Shown here in pieces: positions 6,413-13,415 of a DNA stretch of 17,259 nucleotides; position 1 is the first letter of the stretch, and the number at the start of each line of letters is the position of its first letter. The notes under the pieces were generated by a model that had not been told where the DNA came from, made no database searches, and was given only the letters and a program-made list of their open reading frames with translations. The translations under genes and the position numbers were made by a program. The stretch covers positions 1 through 17,259 of the forward strand of contig CAZUVQ010000029.1 of the NCBI GenBank assembly GCA_964623915.1, read 5' to 3'. The DNA comes from CAZUVQ01 sp964623915. GTDB lineage: Bacteria > Bacillota > Clostridia > UMGS1883 > UMGS1540.

Positions 6413-6850
6413 GTGAAAAACAATAAAAGCCTTATTATAGTGGATGCAGAAGTTTTGCCGAATGTTTTTCCCAGGGTATTAAAGGCCAAAAAGCTTTTGA
6501 AAATTGGTAAATCAAAAACCATTATAGAAGCTTGTGAAACAGTTGGAATTAGCAGAAGTGCATATTATAAGTATAAAGACTGTGTTTTTCCCTTTAAAGA
6601 AATGAAGGGGATTATTACTCTTTGCTTTGAGCTTTTGGATATTGGCGGTATACTATCCGAGATATTAAATATTTTTGCAAAAAACAAATGTAATATTCTG
6701 ACTATTAATCAAAACATACCGGTAAACGACATAGCCAATATTACTATAACATTCCGAAATGATACAGATGGTTTTGAGGTTGAACGGTTTGTGAAAAGAT
6801 TTGAAAAAATAGAAGGCATTAAAAGTATAAATGTTCTTGCAAAAGAGTGA
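6413..6850 (+). CDS. pheB: UPF0735/PheB-type ACT domain protein with N-terminal HTH-like segment
   Basis: 145 residues from GTG 6413 (G-rich SD at 6398-6405, about eight bases away; TTG at 6410 is the alternative). Residues 33-54 (KSKTIIEACETVGISRSAYYKY) look like a helix-turn-helix of the kind used to bind DNA. Residues 65-143 form an ACT domain: KGIITLCFELLDIGGILSEIL, then a strand NILTINQ, then ITITFR, then a helix and GIKSINVL. ACT domains bind amino acids, so this is likely a small amino-acid sensor. The match in length and layout is to the UPF0735/PheB family, which commonly sits next to hom. The molecular role of the family is not settled; regulation of this operon by threonine or another amino acid is an inference. 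It is first in the operon, 23 bases before hom. Confidence 0.85.
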   Translation: MKNNKSLIIVDAEVLPNVFPRVLKAKKLLKIGKSKTIIEACETVGISRSAYYKYKDCVFPFKEMKGIITLCFELLDIGGILSEILNIFAKNKCNILTINQNIPVNDIANITITFRNDTDGFEVERFVKRFEKIEGIKSINVLAKE

Positions 6851-6873
6851 TTGTGACAGAAAGGGTGATATAA

Positions 6874-8064
6874 TTGAAAATTGCAATACTGGGATTTGGA
6901 ACAGTTGGTTCAGGCATTTATGAAATAATTAAAAACAGAGGTAAAAATCTTAATAACGGCAGTGGCATTGAAATCAGCAGAATTCTTGATATAAGGGACT
7001 TTGGCGCTCATGAGGCATCACATCTTTTTACAAAGAGTTTTGAGGACATAATAAATGATAACAGTATTTCTGTTGTCTGTGAGGTTATTGGCGGAGTTGA
7101 ACCTGCTTTTACATTTTCCAAAAAAGCACTGCAAGCCCGTAAAAACGTTGTAACCTCAAACAAGGAGCTTGTAGCTACACGCGGTGTAGAGCTTTTGCGA
7201 ATTGCTAAGGAAAACGGTGTATCATATTTGTTTGAGGCATCAGTCGGAGGTGCTATACCTGTGCTTGGTCCCATGCAGAAGGATCTTGCCGCAAACAAAA
7301 TAACAAAAATTATGGGAATTCTCAACGGAACTACAAATTATATTTTATCCAGAATGTTTGATGAGGGTCAAAGTTTTGAAAATGCTTTAAATGAAGCTCA
7401 ACTTTTAGGGTATGCAGAACGCAATCCGGCCGCTGATATAGAAGGGGTCGATACATGCAGAAAAATATCAATTCTTTCATCAATTGCTTATAAAAAGGCA
7501 ATTAAATGTGACTATATTCCTACGGAGGGAATCACCAATATTGATTTGAAAGACATAAAATATGCGGAAAAAATGGATTCTGTCATTAAACTTATAGGTT
7601 ACAGTGAAATATATGGTGATGGTGTTTATGCAAGGGTAAGTCCGATGATAATTAAAAAGTCATTGCCTCTGTCCTCTGCTAACGGCGTTTTCAATGCGGT
7701 TGAGCTTTGGTGTGATGCTGCAGGGGAGATAATGTTTTTCGGCAGAGGAGCCGGGAAGGTTCCCACAGCAAGTGCGGTTATGGGAGATGTATGCGAAATT
7801 GCTTCAGGATTTGTGCGTTTGTCGCCTTGGTGTGACGGAGATGCGTGTGATATAAAGAATCCGGCTGATATTACAACGGGAGTATTCGTCCGAATTGAGA
7901 AAAACAATTGTAATTCGTTGTTAAAAGAATATCCCAATGCCAAAGAAATTGATATAGGTATTGAAGGTGAAACCGGTTACCATATTCCATGCATTACAGA
8001 GGAAAAGCTGTCACAAATCAAAGCAATAAAATTTATCAGGACAGATAAGGGTTTTGTCATTTAA
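6874..8064 (+). CDS. hom: homoserine dehydrogenase
   Basis: NAD(P)-dependent reduction of aspartate semialdehyde to homoserine, the branch point to threonine and methionine. It has 396 residues from TTG 6874 (SD AAAGGGTG at 6861). The Rossmann motif GFGTVG is at 7-12, SNKELVA at 95-101 and the substrate region NGTTNYIL at 151-158. AQLLGYAERNPAADIEGVDT begins the PROSITE homoserine dehydrogenase signature, which spans 175-197 and ends at a Lys; every position fits. The C-terminal part after about 335 is only some 60 residues and resembles a shortened ACT-like region rather than the complete ACT domain of the ~430-residue enzymes, so threonine feedback may differ. It lies between the ACT protein and lysC, all co-directional. 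Confidence 0.95.
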   Translation: MKIAILGFGTVGSGIYEIIKNRGKNLNNGSGIEISRILDIRDFGAHEASHLFTKSFEDIINDNSISVVCEVIGGVEPAFTFSKKALQARKNVVTSNKELVATRGVELLRIAKENGVSYLFEASVGGAIPVLGPMQKDLAANKITKIMGILNGTTNYILSRMFDEGQSFENALNEAQLLGYAERNPAADIEGVDTCRKISILSSIAYKKAIKCDYIPTEGITNIDLKDIKYAEKMDSVIKLIGYSEIYGDGVYARVSPMIIKKSLPLSSANGVFNAVELWCDAAGEIMFFGRGAGKVPTASAVMGDVCEIASGFVRLSPWCDGDACDIKNPADITTGVFVRIEKNNCNSLLKEYPNAKEIDIGIEGETGYHIPCITEEKLSQIKAIKFIRTDKGFVI

Positions 8065-8103
8065 TTTTTAGTTGCATAATATACATTGAGGAGGAAGTAA
8101 TTT

Positions 8104-9318
8104 ATGAGCTTAATTGTTCAAAAATATGGCGGTTCATCAGTTGCAAATGCAAAGAGGGTATATAATGTTGCCAGCCGTATAAAAGAATACTATGACAATG
8201 GAAATTCACTTGTTGTAGTTGTTTCCGCACAGGGAGATACAACTGATGATTTAATAGAAAAGGCCATGGAAATTAACCCAAAGCCCTCAAAGAGAGAAAT
8301 GGATGTTTTGCTTTCAACAGGCGAACAGATTTCAATTTCACTGCTTGCTATGGCATTAGAAAAGCTTGGTTGCCCTGTGATTTCGCTTGCCGGATGGCAG
8401 GTTGGTATGAAAACAAACAGCCAGCATGGAAACGCAAGAATAAAAAAAGTAGATTCGGAAAGGCTTTTAAGAGAGCTTGACCAACAAAAAATTGTAATAG
8501 TTGCAGGATTCCAGGGCATTAACAGATATGATGACATTACAACCCTTGGAAGAGGAGGCTCCGATACAACGGCAGTTGCACTTGCGGCGGCGGTTGGCGC
8601 AGATTTATGTCAGATATATACGGATGTACGCGGTGTTTTTACTGCTGATCCAAGAATTGTGCCTTATGCATCAAAGCTCTCTGATATTTCATTTGATGAA
8701 ATGATAGAGCTTGCAAGCCTTGGTGCAAATGTATTGCATAACCGCTCAGTAGAGCTTGCTAAAAAATATAACATCAAACTAGAGGTACTGTCAAGCCTTG
8801 AAAAGGCCGATGGAACAATTGTTAAGGGGGTTAAACACGTGGAAAAAATGTTGGTCAGAGGTGTCGCGAGAGATAACGATACAGCGAGGGTAACATTAAC
8901 AGGAATTGAAGATACACCCGGCAAGGCATTTTATGTATTTTCACTTTTGGCAAAGAATGGCATTAATGTTGATATAATTTTACAGTCGCTTGGGCGTGAT
9001 GGTAAACAGGACATCAGCTTTACTGTGCCGGAAAGTATGCTGGAAGTTACTATTGAATGTTTAAATAAAAACCTTTCAGAACTTGGTGCGGATACAGTTT
9101 TATTTGACAAAAAGGTATCAAAGGTTTCAGCCGTAGGGGCGGGAATGGCAAGTAATCCGGGCGTAGCAGCCGCAATGTTTGAAGCTCTTTATGCTTCAAA
9201 TGTCAACATACTTATGATTTCTACCAGTGAAATTAAAATTTCAATTCTTGTGGCGGAAGAAGATGCAGAGAAAGCGGTACGTGCCATACACGAGAAATTT
9301 GATTTGTCTCATATTTAA
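8104..9318 (+). CDS. lysC: aspartate kinase
   Basis: Phosphorylates aspartate, the first step toward lysine, threonine and methionine. 404 residues from ATG 8104, with SD GAGGAGGA at 8089. The kinase domain carries KYGGSSV (7-13), STGEQIS (71-77), GRGGSDTTAVALAAA (149-163) and the catalytic-site stretch YTDVRGVFTADPRI (172-185). Two ACT domains follow (about 260-335 and 340-404). The second has VGAGMASNPGVAAAMFEAL and NILMISTSEIKISILV, the usual effector-binding surface, so feedback control by lysine and/or threonine is expected. This is the monofunctional, lysine-type enzyme of about 400 residues. It is 39 bases after hom without a terminator, hence one transcript. Confidence 0.96.
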   Translation: MSLIVQKYGGSSVANAKRVYNVASRIKEYYDNGNSLVVVVSAQGDTTDDLIEKAMEINPKPSKREMDVLLSTGEQISISLLAMALEKLGCPVISLAGWQVGMKTNSQHGNARIKKVDSERLLRELDQQKIVIVAGFQGINRYDDITTLGRGGSDTTAVALAAAVGADLCQIYTDVRGVFTADPRIVPYASKLSDISFDEMIELASLGANVLHNRSVELAKKYNIKLEVLSSLEKADGTIVKGVKHVEKMLVRGVARDNDTARVTLTGIEDTPGKAFYVFSLLAKNGINVDIILQSLGRDGKQDISFTVPESMLEVTIECLNKNLSELGADTVLFDKKVSKVSAVGAGMASNPGVAAAMFEALYASNVNILMISTSEIKISILVAEEDAEKAVRAIHEKFDLSHI

Positions 9319-9357
9319 GCTAAAAAGCTCTTTGTGAGAAGGAAAGGCTGTTACTAT

Positions 9358-10098
9358 ATGGATAATAATGTTATTTTAGGAAGGAACCCCGTACTGGAAG
9401 CAATCCGTGCGGGGCATCCCATAGATAAGATATTTATAAGGGAAGGCGTGGCTGAGGGGTCTCTAAAAAAGGTTTTAGGTGCTGCCATAGCCTCTAAAAT
9501 TCCGCTCAGCTATGTTGACAGGAAAAAACTTGATATGATGGCAGAAGGCGGCAACCATCAGGGTATTATTGCTGTCGCGGCCGCCCATGAATATGCAACG
9601 GTTGCGGATATTTTAAAGTTGGCAAAGGACAGGGGGGAGGCTCCTTTTGTTGTTATATGTGACAGAATTTCTGACCCCCATAACCTTGGTGCCATAATAA
9701 GAACTGCAAGCGGAGCCGGCGCACATGGGGTTATTATTCCAAAGCATGAAAGTGCTGGTCTTAATGCTACGGTTGCAAAGGTTTCTGCAGGGGCAGTGGA
9801 GTTTACTCCTGTTGCAAAGGTAACAAATATAGCAAAAACCATTGATGATTTAAAGCAAGCAGGACTATGGGTGACCGGGGCAGACTCATCGGGGGATAAA
9901 AGTTTGTATGATGCTGACTTTTCTGGTGCGATAGCTCTTGTCATTGGAAGCGAAGGGTACGGAATAAGTCATCTTGCCAAGGAAAAGTGTGATTTTCTTG
10001 TAAGCATACCAATGAGTGGAAAAATTGAATCCCTAAATGCCTCTGTTGCGGCGGCACTTTTGATGTACGAGGTTGCAAGAAAAAGATTACAACTATAA
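9358..10098 (+). CDS. rlmB: 23S rRNA 2'-O-ribose methyltransferase, RlmB/TrmH-type SPOUT enzyme
   Basis: S-adenosylmethionine-dependent methyltransferase, most likely for G2251 (E. coli numbering) of 23S rRNA. 246 residues from ATG 9358 (SD AGGAAAGG about 10 bases upstream); an in-frame GTG at 9334 has no SD. The N-terminal RNA substrate-binding domain (1-75) starts GRNPVLEAIRAG and ends NHQGIIA. The SpoU domain (about 96-246) shows motif 1 DPHNLGAIIRTA (106-117, catalytic Asn109 region and Arg115), motif 2 IGSEGYGIS (196-204) and motif 3 IPMSGKIESLNASVA (217-231), which form the trefoil knot that binds the methyl donor. It lies inside an amino-acid operon, 39 bases after lysC and 19 before the next gene. 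The exact rRNA target is inferred from overall similarity to RlmB. Confidence 0.92.
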   Translation: MDNNVILGRNPVLEAIRAGHPIDKIFIREGVAEGSLKKVLGAAIASKIPLSYVDRKKLDMMAEGGNHQGIIAVAAAHEYATVADILKLAKDRGEAPFVVICDRISDPHNLGAIIRTASGAGAHGVIIPKHESAGLNATVAKVSAGAVEFTPVAKVTNIAKTIDDLKQAGLWVTGADSSGDKSLYDADFSGAIALVIGSEGYGISHLAKEKCDFLVSIPMSGKIESLNASVAAALLMYEVARKRLQL

Positions 10099-10117
10099 AA
10101 GGTAGGTCTATTTTTTA

Positions 10118-11320
10118 ATGAAACACGTAATAATATTAGCAGACGGTATGAGTGATTACCCTACCAGTGAAGAGCTTTCCTTCAAAACACCTATGGAATA
10201 TGCGGACAAGCCGGTAATGGATGCACTGGCGGCAGAAGGCGAGCAGTTTCTTTGTAAAACTGTTCCGGAGGATATGAAACCGGGCAGTGATGTTGCAAAT
10301 CTTTCTGTGTTGGGGTATGACCCACATATTTATTATACGGGGCGTTCTCCGCTGGAGGCCGCAAACATGGGCATATCTTTGGGTATAGAGGATACTGCCT
10401 TTCGTGCAAACCTTGTTTCCCTGTCGGGAGACGGTGAATTTGAAGTCTTAACGATGAAGGATTACAGTGCGGGGGAAATATCTACAGATGAATCAACAGA
10501 AATTATAAAAACTTTAGCGGAAGAGCTTAATTCAGAAAAAATTAAATTTTACAATGGTATAAGTTACCGTCATCTTATGGTAAAGAGTGGGGACACGGAA
10601 ATATGTGAGCTTACGCCTCCCCATGATATCACCGGTCGTCCCATAAAACAATATCTACCAAAAAACAGTGATATACTTAATTTAATGAAAAAAAGCTACG
10701 ATATATTATATAATCATCCTGTAAATGTTGAAAGACGAAAAAGAGGAAAAAACACGGCTGACTCATTATGGATTTGGGGCAGCGGAAAAAGCTGTTCTCT
10801 TCCCTCTTTTGAAAAAATCAGAGGAAAGCGAGGAGCGGTTGTTTCAGCTGTTGATTTGGTGCGTGGAATAGGGCGCCTCGCCGGAATGGAAGTTGTTGAA
10901 GTAAAAGGAGTTACGGGAAATATAAACACAAATTTTGACGGGAAGGCACAAGCCGCTTTGGACGCTCTTTTTAAAGGGAATGATTTTTGTTATATTCATA
11001 TTGAGGCACCCGATGAATGCGGTCATCAGGGACAGGCAAAGGAAAAGGCACGCTCAATAGAGCTGATAGATGAAAAGGTTGTAAAAAAAGTAATAGAAGG
11101 ACTGAGGGAGGCAGGAGAAGATTTTAAGCTAATGATTCTTCCCGACCATCCGACACCTGTATCCACAAGAACACATGCCAGCGACCCAGTACCTTGTCTT
11201 ATTTATGATTCAAGAAACAAAACAAGTGGCACACCGGGATTTACGGAAAAAACTGCTGCCGACAGCGGAAAAATTTTACCGATAGGTCATAAACTGATAG
11301 AACACTTTCTTGTTCATTAG
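10118..11320 (+). CDS. ApgM-family (alkaline phosphatase superfamily) enzyme, probable homoserine kinase
   Basis: A 400-residue metalloenzyme of the archaeal-type cofactor-independent phosphoglycerate mutase family. Visible metal and nucleophile residues: Asp9 (LADGMSD), Ser57 (GSDVANLSVLGYDP), Asp299 and His303 (APDECGH), Asp343/His344 (PDHPTP) and His353 (THASDPVP). It would usually be labelled phosphoglycerate mutase. A subgroup of this family has been proposed to be a homoserine kinase in genomes lacking ThrB (the family 'proposed homoserine kinase'). The position directly downstream of hom and lysC, in one operon, favours homoserine + ATP to O-phosphohomoserine over a glycolytic role. 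No classical GHMP-type ThrB is present in the window. The SD (AAAGGTAGG) is about 11 bases from ATG 10118, rather far. Last gene of the operon. Confidence 0.85.
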   Translation: MKHVIILADGMSDYPTSEELSFKTPMEYADKPVMDALAAEGEQFLCKTVPEDMKPGSDVANLSVLGYDPHIYYTGRSPLEAANMGISLGIEDTAFRANLVSLSGDGEFEVLTMKDYSAGEISTDESTEIIKTLAEELNSEKIKFYNGISYRHLMVKSGDTEICELTPPHDITGRPIKQYLPKNSDILNLMKKSYDILYNHPVNVERRKRGKNTADSLWIWGSGKSCSLPSFEKIRGKRGAVVSAVDLVRGIGRLAGMEVVEVKGVTGNINTNFDGKAQAALDALFKGNDFCYIHIEAPDECGHQGQAKEKARSIELIDEKVVKKVIEGLREAGEDFKLMILPDHPTPVSTRTHASDPVPCLIYDSRNKTSGTPGFTEKTAADSGKILPIGHKLIEHFLVH

Positions 11321-11377
11321 TGAATTTCGTATAGCGGCGCAACTATTAATCGATAGTAATAATACCGTGGTATGGGT

Positions 11378-11399
11378 GCGGACCCCCGTCCGCTTTCTT
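11378..11399 (+). terminator. terminator of the pheB-hom-lysC-rlmB operon
   Basis: Perfect 6-bp GC stem GCGGAC (11378-11383) / GTCCGC (11388-11393) with a CCCC loop, then TTTCTT. Two small AT-rich dyads precede it (ACTAT/ATAGT near 11341-11357 and ATACC/GGTAT near 11363-11374). I do not recognise a named RNA family. Confidence 0.75.
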
Positions 11400-11427
11400 G
11401 TTCAAAAGGAAATGAAAAAAATATAAT
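11398..11427 (+). promoter_or_regulatory. candidate promoter of the ytvI-like gene
   Basis: A perfect TATAAT (11422-11427), 18 bp after a poor -35 (TTGTTC, 11398-11403). The predicted start near 11434 is the first base of the leader hairpin. The -35 is weak, so either an activator or another sigma factor may be involved. Confidence 0.45.
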
Positions 11428-11433
11428 AAAGAA

Positions 11434-11465
11434 GGGGCATACCGTGAAAAAGCACGCTATGCCTC
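11434..11465 (+). promoter_or_regulatory. leader hairpin 1 of the ytvI-like gene (repeat copy 1)
   Basis: The left arm (11434-11446, GGGGCATACCGTG) pairs with the right arm (11453-11465, CACGCTATGCCTC), with one C/C mismatch, one G.U and an AAAAAG loop. A close relative, with arms AATAACGTGA/TCACGTTATT, ends the window at 17224-17247. The right arm shares CCTC with the SD-blocking hairpin that follows, so the two cannot both form. Confidence 0.6.
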
Positions 11466-11479
11466 CAGCGGAATGGAGG
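11462..11479 (+). promoter_or_regulatory. SD-sequestering hairpin of the ytvI-like gene
   Basis: CCTCC (11462-11466) can pair with GGAGG (11475-11479), the core of the SD of the ATG at 11485, leaving an 8-base loop. When hairpin 1 forms, it removes four of these five C/T bases and frees the SD. The pairing is seen; that it regulates translation is inferred. Confidence 0.5.
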
Positions 11480-11484
11480 TATTT

Positions 11485-12600
11485 ATGGCTGAACGCAAAC
11501 GGATGGTAAGGTTATTAACAGCATCAATAATTGTTCTACTTGGGATTTTATTTATTTGGTTTGTTTTTCCACGATTGCTTGTTCTTGTTCTGCCATTTAT
11601 TTTTGCGTTTATCCTGTCAAAGGCAATTGAGCCAATTGTAAGTTTTTTGCATAAAAGACTTTATATTAATAAAAAATTGTCAAGTGCAGTTATGGTTATT
11701 GTTGTAGTAGGCCTTTTAATATGGCTGATTTCAGCCATTGTTTATAGGGTTGCAACAGAGGTTTCAGCCCTTGTTACAAATGCGGAATCAATCGCCGGGA
11801 AGGTTACATCAATAGCAAACAGATTTGAAACCTTTCTCTCTGACCGATTAGGTGACAGTACTATGTCGTTTTTCTATAACAATCTTGATATAAGCGGTGT
11901 GGGAGAAACAATAAGCGACTATCTGACAGGCAGAATAGGCCCTTTGATTACAAATATTTATAATGCCGCAAAAAGCCTTCCGAACATATTGGTTTTTACA
12001 GTTGTGTTAATCCTCGGAACATACTTTATGAGCAGCGATAATGACAAAATAAAAACCGCCTTGGGGAAAATGGTACCCAAAGCAGTTTCGGCGTATATGC
12101 CTGAATTTAAAAATGATATGACCCATGCGCTGATAGGATATTTGCGTGCACAGGGAATATTAATATGTATTACTTTTGTAGAGCTTTTGATAGGCTTTGC
12201 TTTTATCGGTGGCACTATAGCGTCCTATGCACTTATTCTTGCCTTCTGCATTAGTATTATTGATGCTTTTCCTATTCTCGGAACAGGCACGGTTATGATT
12301 CCATGGGCGCTATACACACTAATTAGCGGCAATTATCTGCTTGCTATATATCTTATTATTATTTATCTTGTATGCATTTTTATACGTCAGCTTTTAGAAC
12401 CGAGGATTGTGGGCAAGCAGATAGGCCTTCATCCACTTATAACGCTTATGACAATGTATGCAGGGCTAAAGGCAATAGGTGTTTTAGGTATGATAGCAGG
12501 CCCTATTTTGGCGCTTATTATAAAAAGCCTTTCTCAAGCAGGTGTTTTCCGTTCTGTAGGAAATCTTATCTGGTATGGAAAAGATGATACAGCCGATTGA
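11485..12600 (+). CDS. ytvI: YtvI-type integral membrane protein of the AI-2E/PerM family
   Basis: 371 residues from ATG 11485 (SD GGAGGT at 11475-11480); an ATG at 11473 overlaps the SD and is unlikely. There are about seven to eight hydrophobic segments, with two near the N-terminus, a soluble middle (about 90-155) and a block of segments after 165. The family stretch QLLEPRIVGKQIGLHP, followed by LITLMTMYAGLKAIGVLG, is the hallmark of AI-2E transporter-like proteins. Length and sequence fit the sporulation protein YtvI branch, which suggests expression in sporulating cells. Its transport substrate, if any, is not known. It is transcribed separately from the amino-acid operon, and its structured leader may control it. 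It ends two bases from the convergent hydrolase gene, with no clear terminator between. Confidence 0.85.
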   Translation: MAERKRMVRLLTASIIVLLGILFIWFVFPRLLVLVLPFIFAFILSKAIEPIVSFLHKRLYINKKLSSAVMVIVVVGLLIWLISAIVYRVATEVSALVTNAESIAGKVTSIANRFETFLSDRLGDSTMSFFYNNLDISGVGETISDYLTGRIGPLITNIYNAAKSLPNILVFTVVLILGTYFMSSDNDKIKTALGKMVPKAVSAYMPEFKNDMTHALIGYLRAQGILICITFVELLIGFAFIGGTIASYALILAFCISIIDAFPILGTGTVMIPWALYTLISGNYLLAIYLIIIYLVCIFIRQLLEPRIVGKQIGLHPLITLMTMYAGLKAIGVLGMIAGPILALIIKSLSQAGVFRSVGNLIWYGKDDTAD

Positions 12601-12602
12601 TT

Positions 12603-13400
12603 TTACTGCTCAAAAATTTCTTTTATAAATGCATTTGCGAGGTCAAACCATTCCGGAACTTTTTTGCTGTAATTATTTTCAGTACACGTATAATCACTGG
12701 CAGTAGCAAGCCCGTGTGGCCCTTTGGGATAAACGTGCAGCTCAAAAGGAATGCCCTTGCGGCGAAGTGCACCTGCGAATAAAAGGCTGTTTTCCAAAGG
12801 TACGCAACTGTCAGTAAAGGTATGCCATAGAAATGTGGGCGGTGTATCTTTTGTAACCTGAAATTCAAGGCTCATATGCTTACGCAAAGTCTCGTCATCA
12901 CCGCAAAGATTGTCAAAGGAACCACCGTGGGTAAGCTCTCCGCTGGTAATTACGGGATAACCCAATATAAGAGCGTTTGGCTTATTACTGCCGTCGGCAG
13001 TTTTTATTGGCTCACTGTTCCAGAAAACGCCCAGTGAAGCAGCTAAATGACCTCCTGCAGAAAAACCGCACACGGCTATTTTGTCAGGGTCAACATTCCA
13101 CCTGTCTGCATTTTTACGAATTACGGACATGGCAGTTGAAACATCCTCTAAAGCCGTGGGAAATTTCATTGGCGCTACAGAATAGTTTAGCACAAAGGTG
13201 TGTACGGCATTTGCGGAAAACTGCAAAGCAATCGGCTCAGTTTCCCTTGGAGAACAAAAACTGTAACCCCCTCCCGGGCAAATAAGAACGGCGGGAAACC
13301 TCCTGTTATTCTCCAGTGGATCATCAAGCACGTAAGTTGTTAATGTAGGAATAAAACCATTTGTTTCTTTTTCTCTTAGTTTTATTATTTCGTGTTGCAT
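12603..13400 (-). CDS. alpha/beta-hydrolase, esterase/acetyl-xylan-esterase-like
   Basis: 265-residue serine hydrolase without a signal peptide, so probably cytoplasmic. The oxyanion region CPGGGYSF is at 41-48. The catalytic triad is visible: Ser114 in GFSAGGHLA, Asp197 in TDSCVPLENS and His229 in GPHGLA. This is the BD-FAE/hormone-sensitive-lipase-like layout often annotated as carbohydrate esterase, removing acetyl groups from xylo-oligosaccharides. The substrate here is not proven. SD AAAAGGAG lies before the ATG at 13400. It follows the DUF4153-like gene by 15 bases, with no promoter or terminator between, so the two are one unit. No polysaccharide-degrading genes are nearby, so its pathway is unclear. 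Confidence 0.9.
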   Translation of the reverse strand: MQHEIIKLREKETNGFIPTLTTYVLDDPLENNRRFPAVLICPGGGYSFCSPRETEPIALQFSANAVHTFVLNYSVAPMKFPTALEDVSTAMSVIRKNADRWNVDPDKIAVCGFSAGGHLAASLGVFWNSEPIKTADGSNKPNALILGYPVITSGELTHGGSFDNLCGDDETLRKHMSLEFQVTKDTPPTFLWHTFTDSCVPLENSLLFAGALRRKGIPFELHVYPKGPHGLATASDYTCTENNYSKKVPEWFDLANAFIKEIFEQ

Positions 13401-13415
13401 TTTAATTTTCTCCTT

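Noticed and set aside
11340..11400. A T-box-like core (ACCGTGGTATGGGTGCGG) after the ApgM-like gene
   Set aside because: The order of elements does not match the T-box AGGGTGGNACCGCG core, there is no specifier stem, and the downstream gene is not a tRNA- or amino-acid-related gene. The stem at 11378 works as an operon terminator.
11473..11487. ATG 11473 as the start of the ytvI-like gene
   Set aside because: It overlaps the SD (GGAGGT) that serves ATG 11485 and has no SD of its own.
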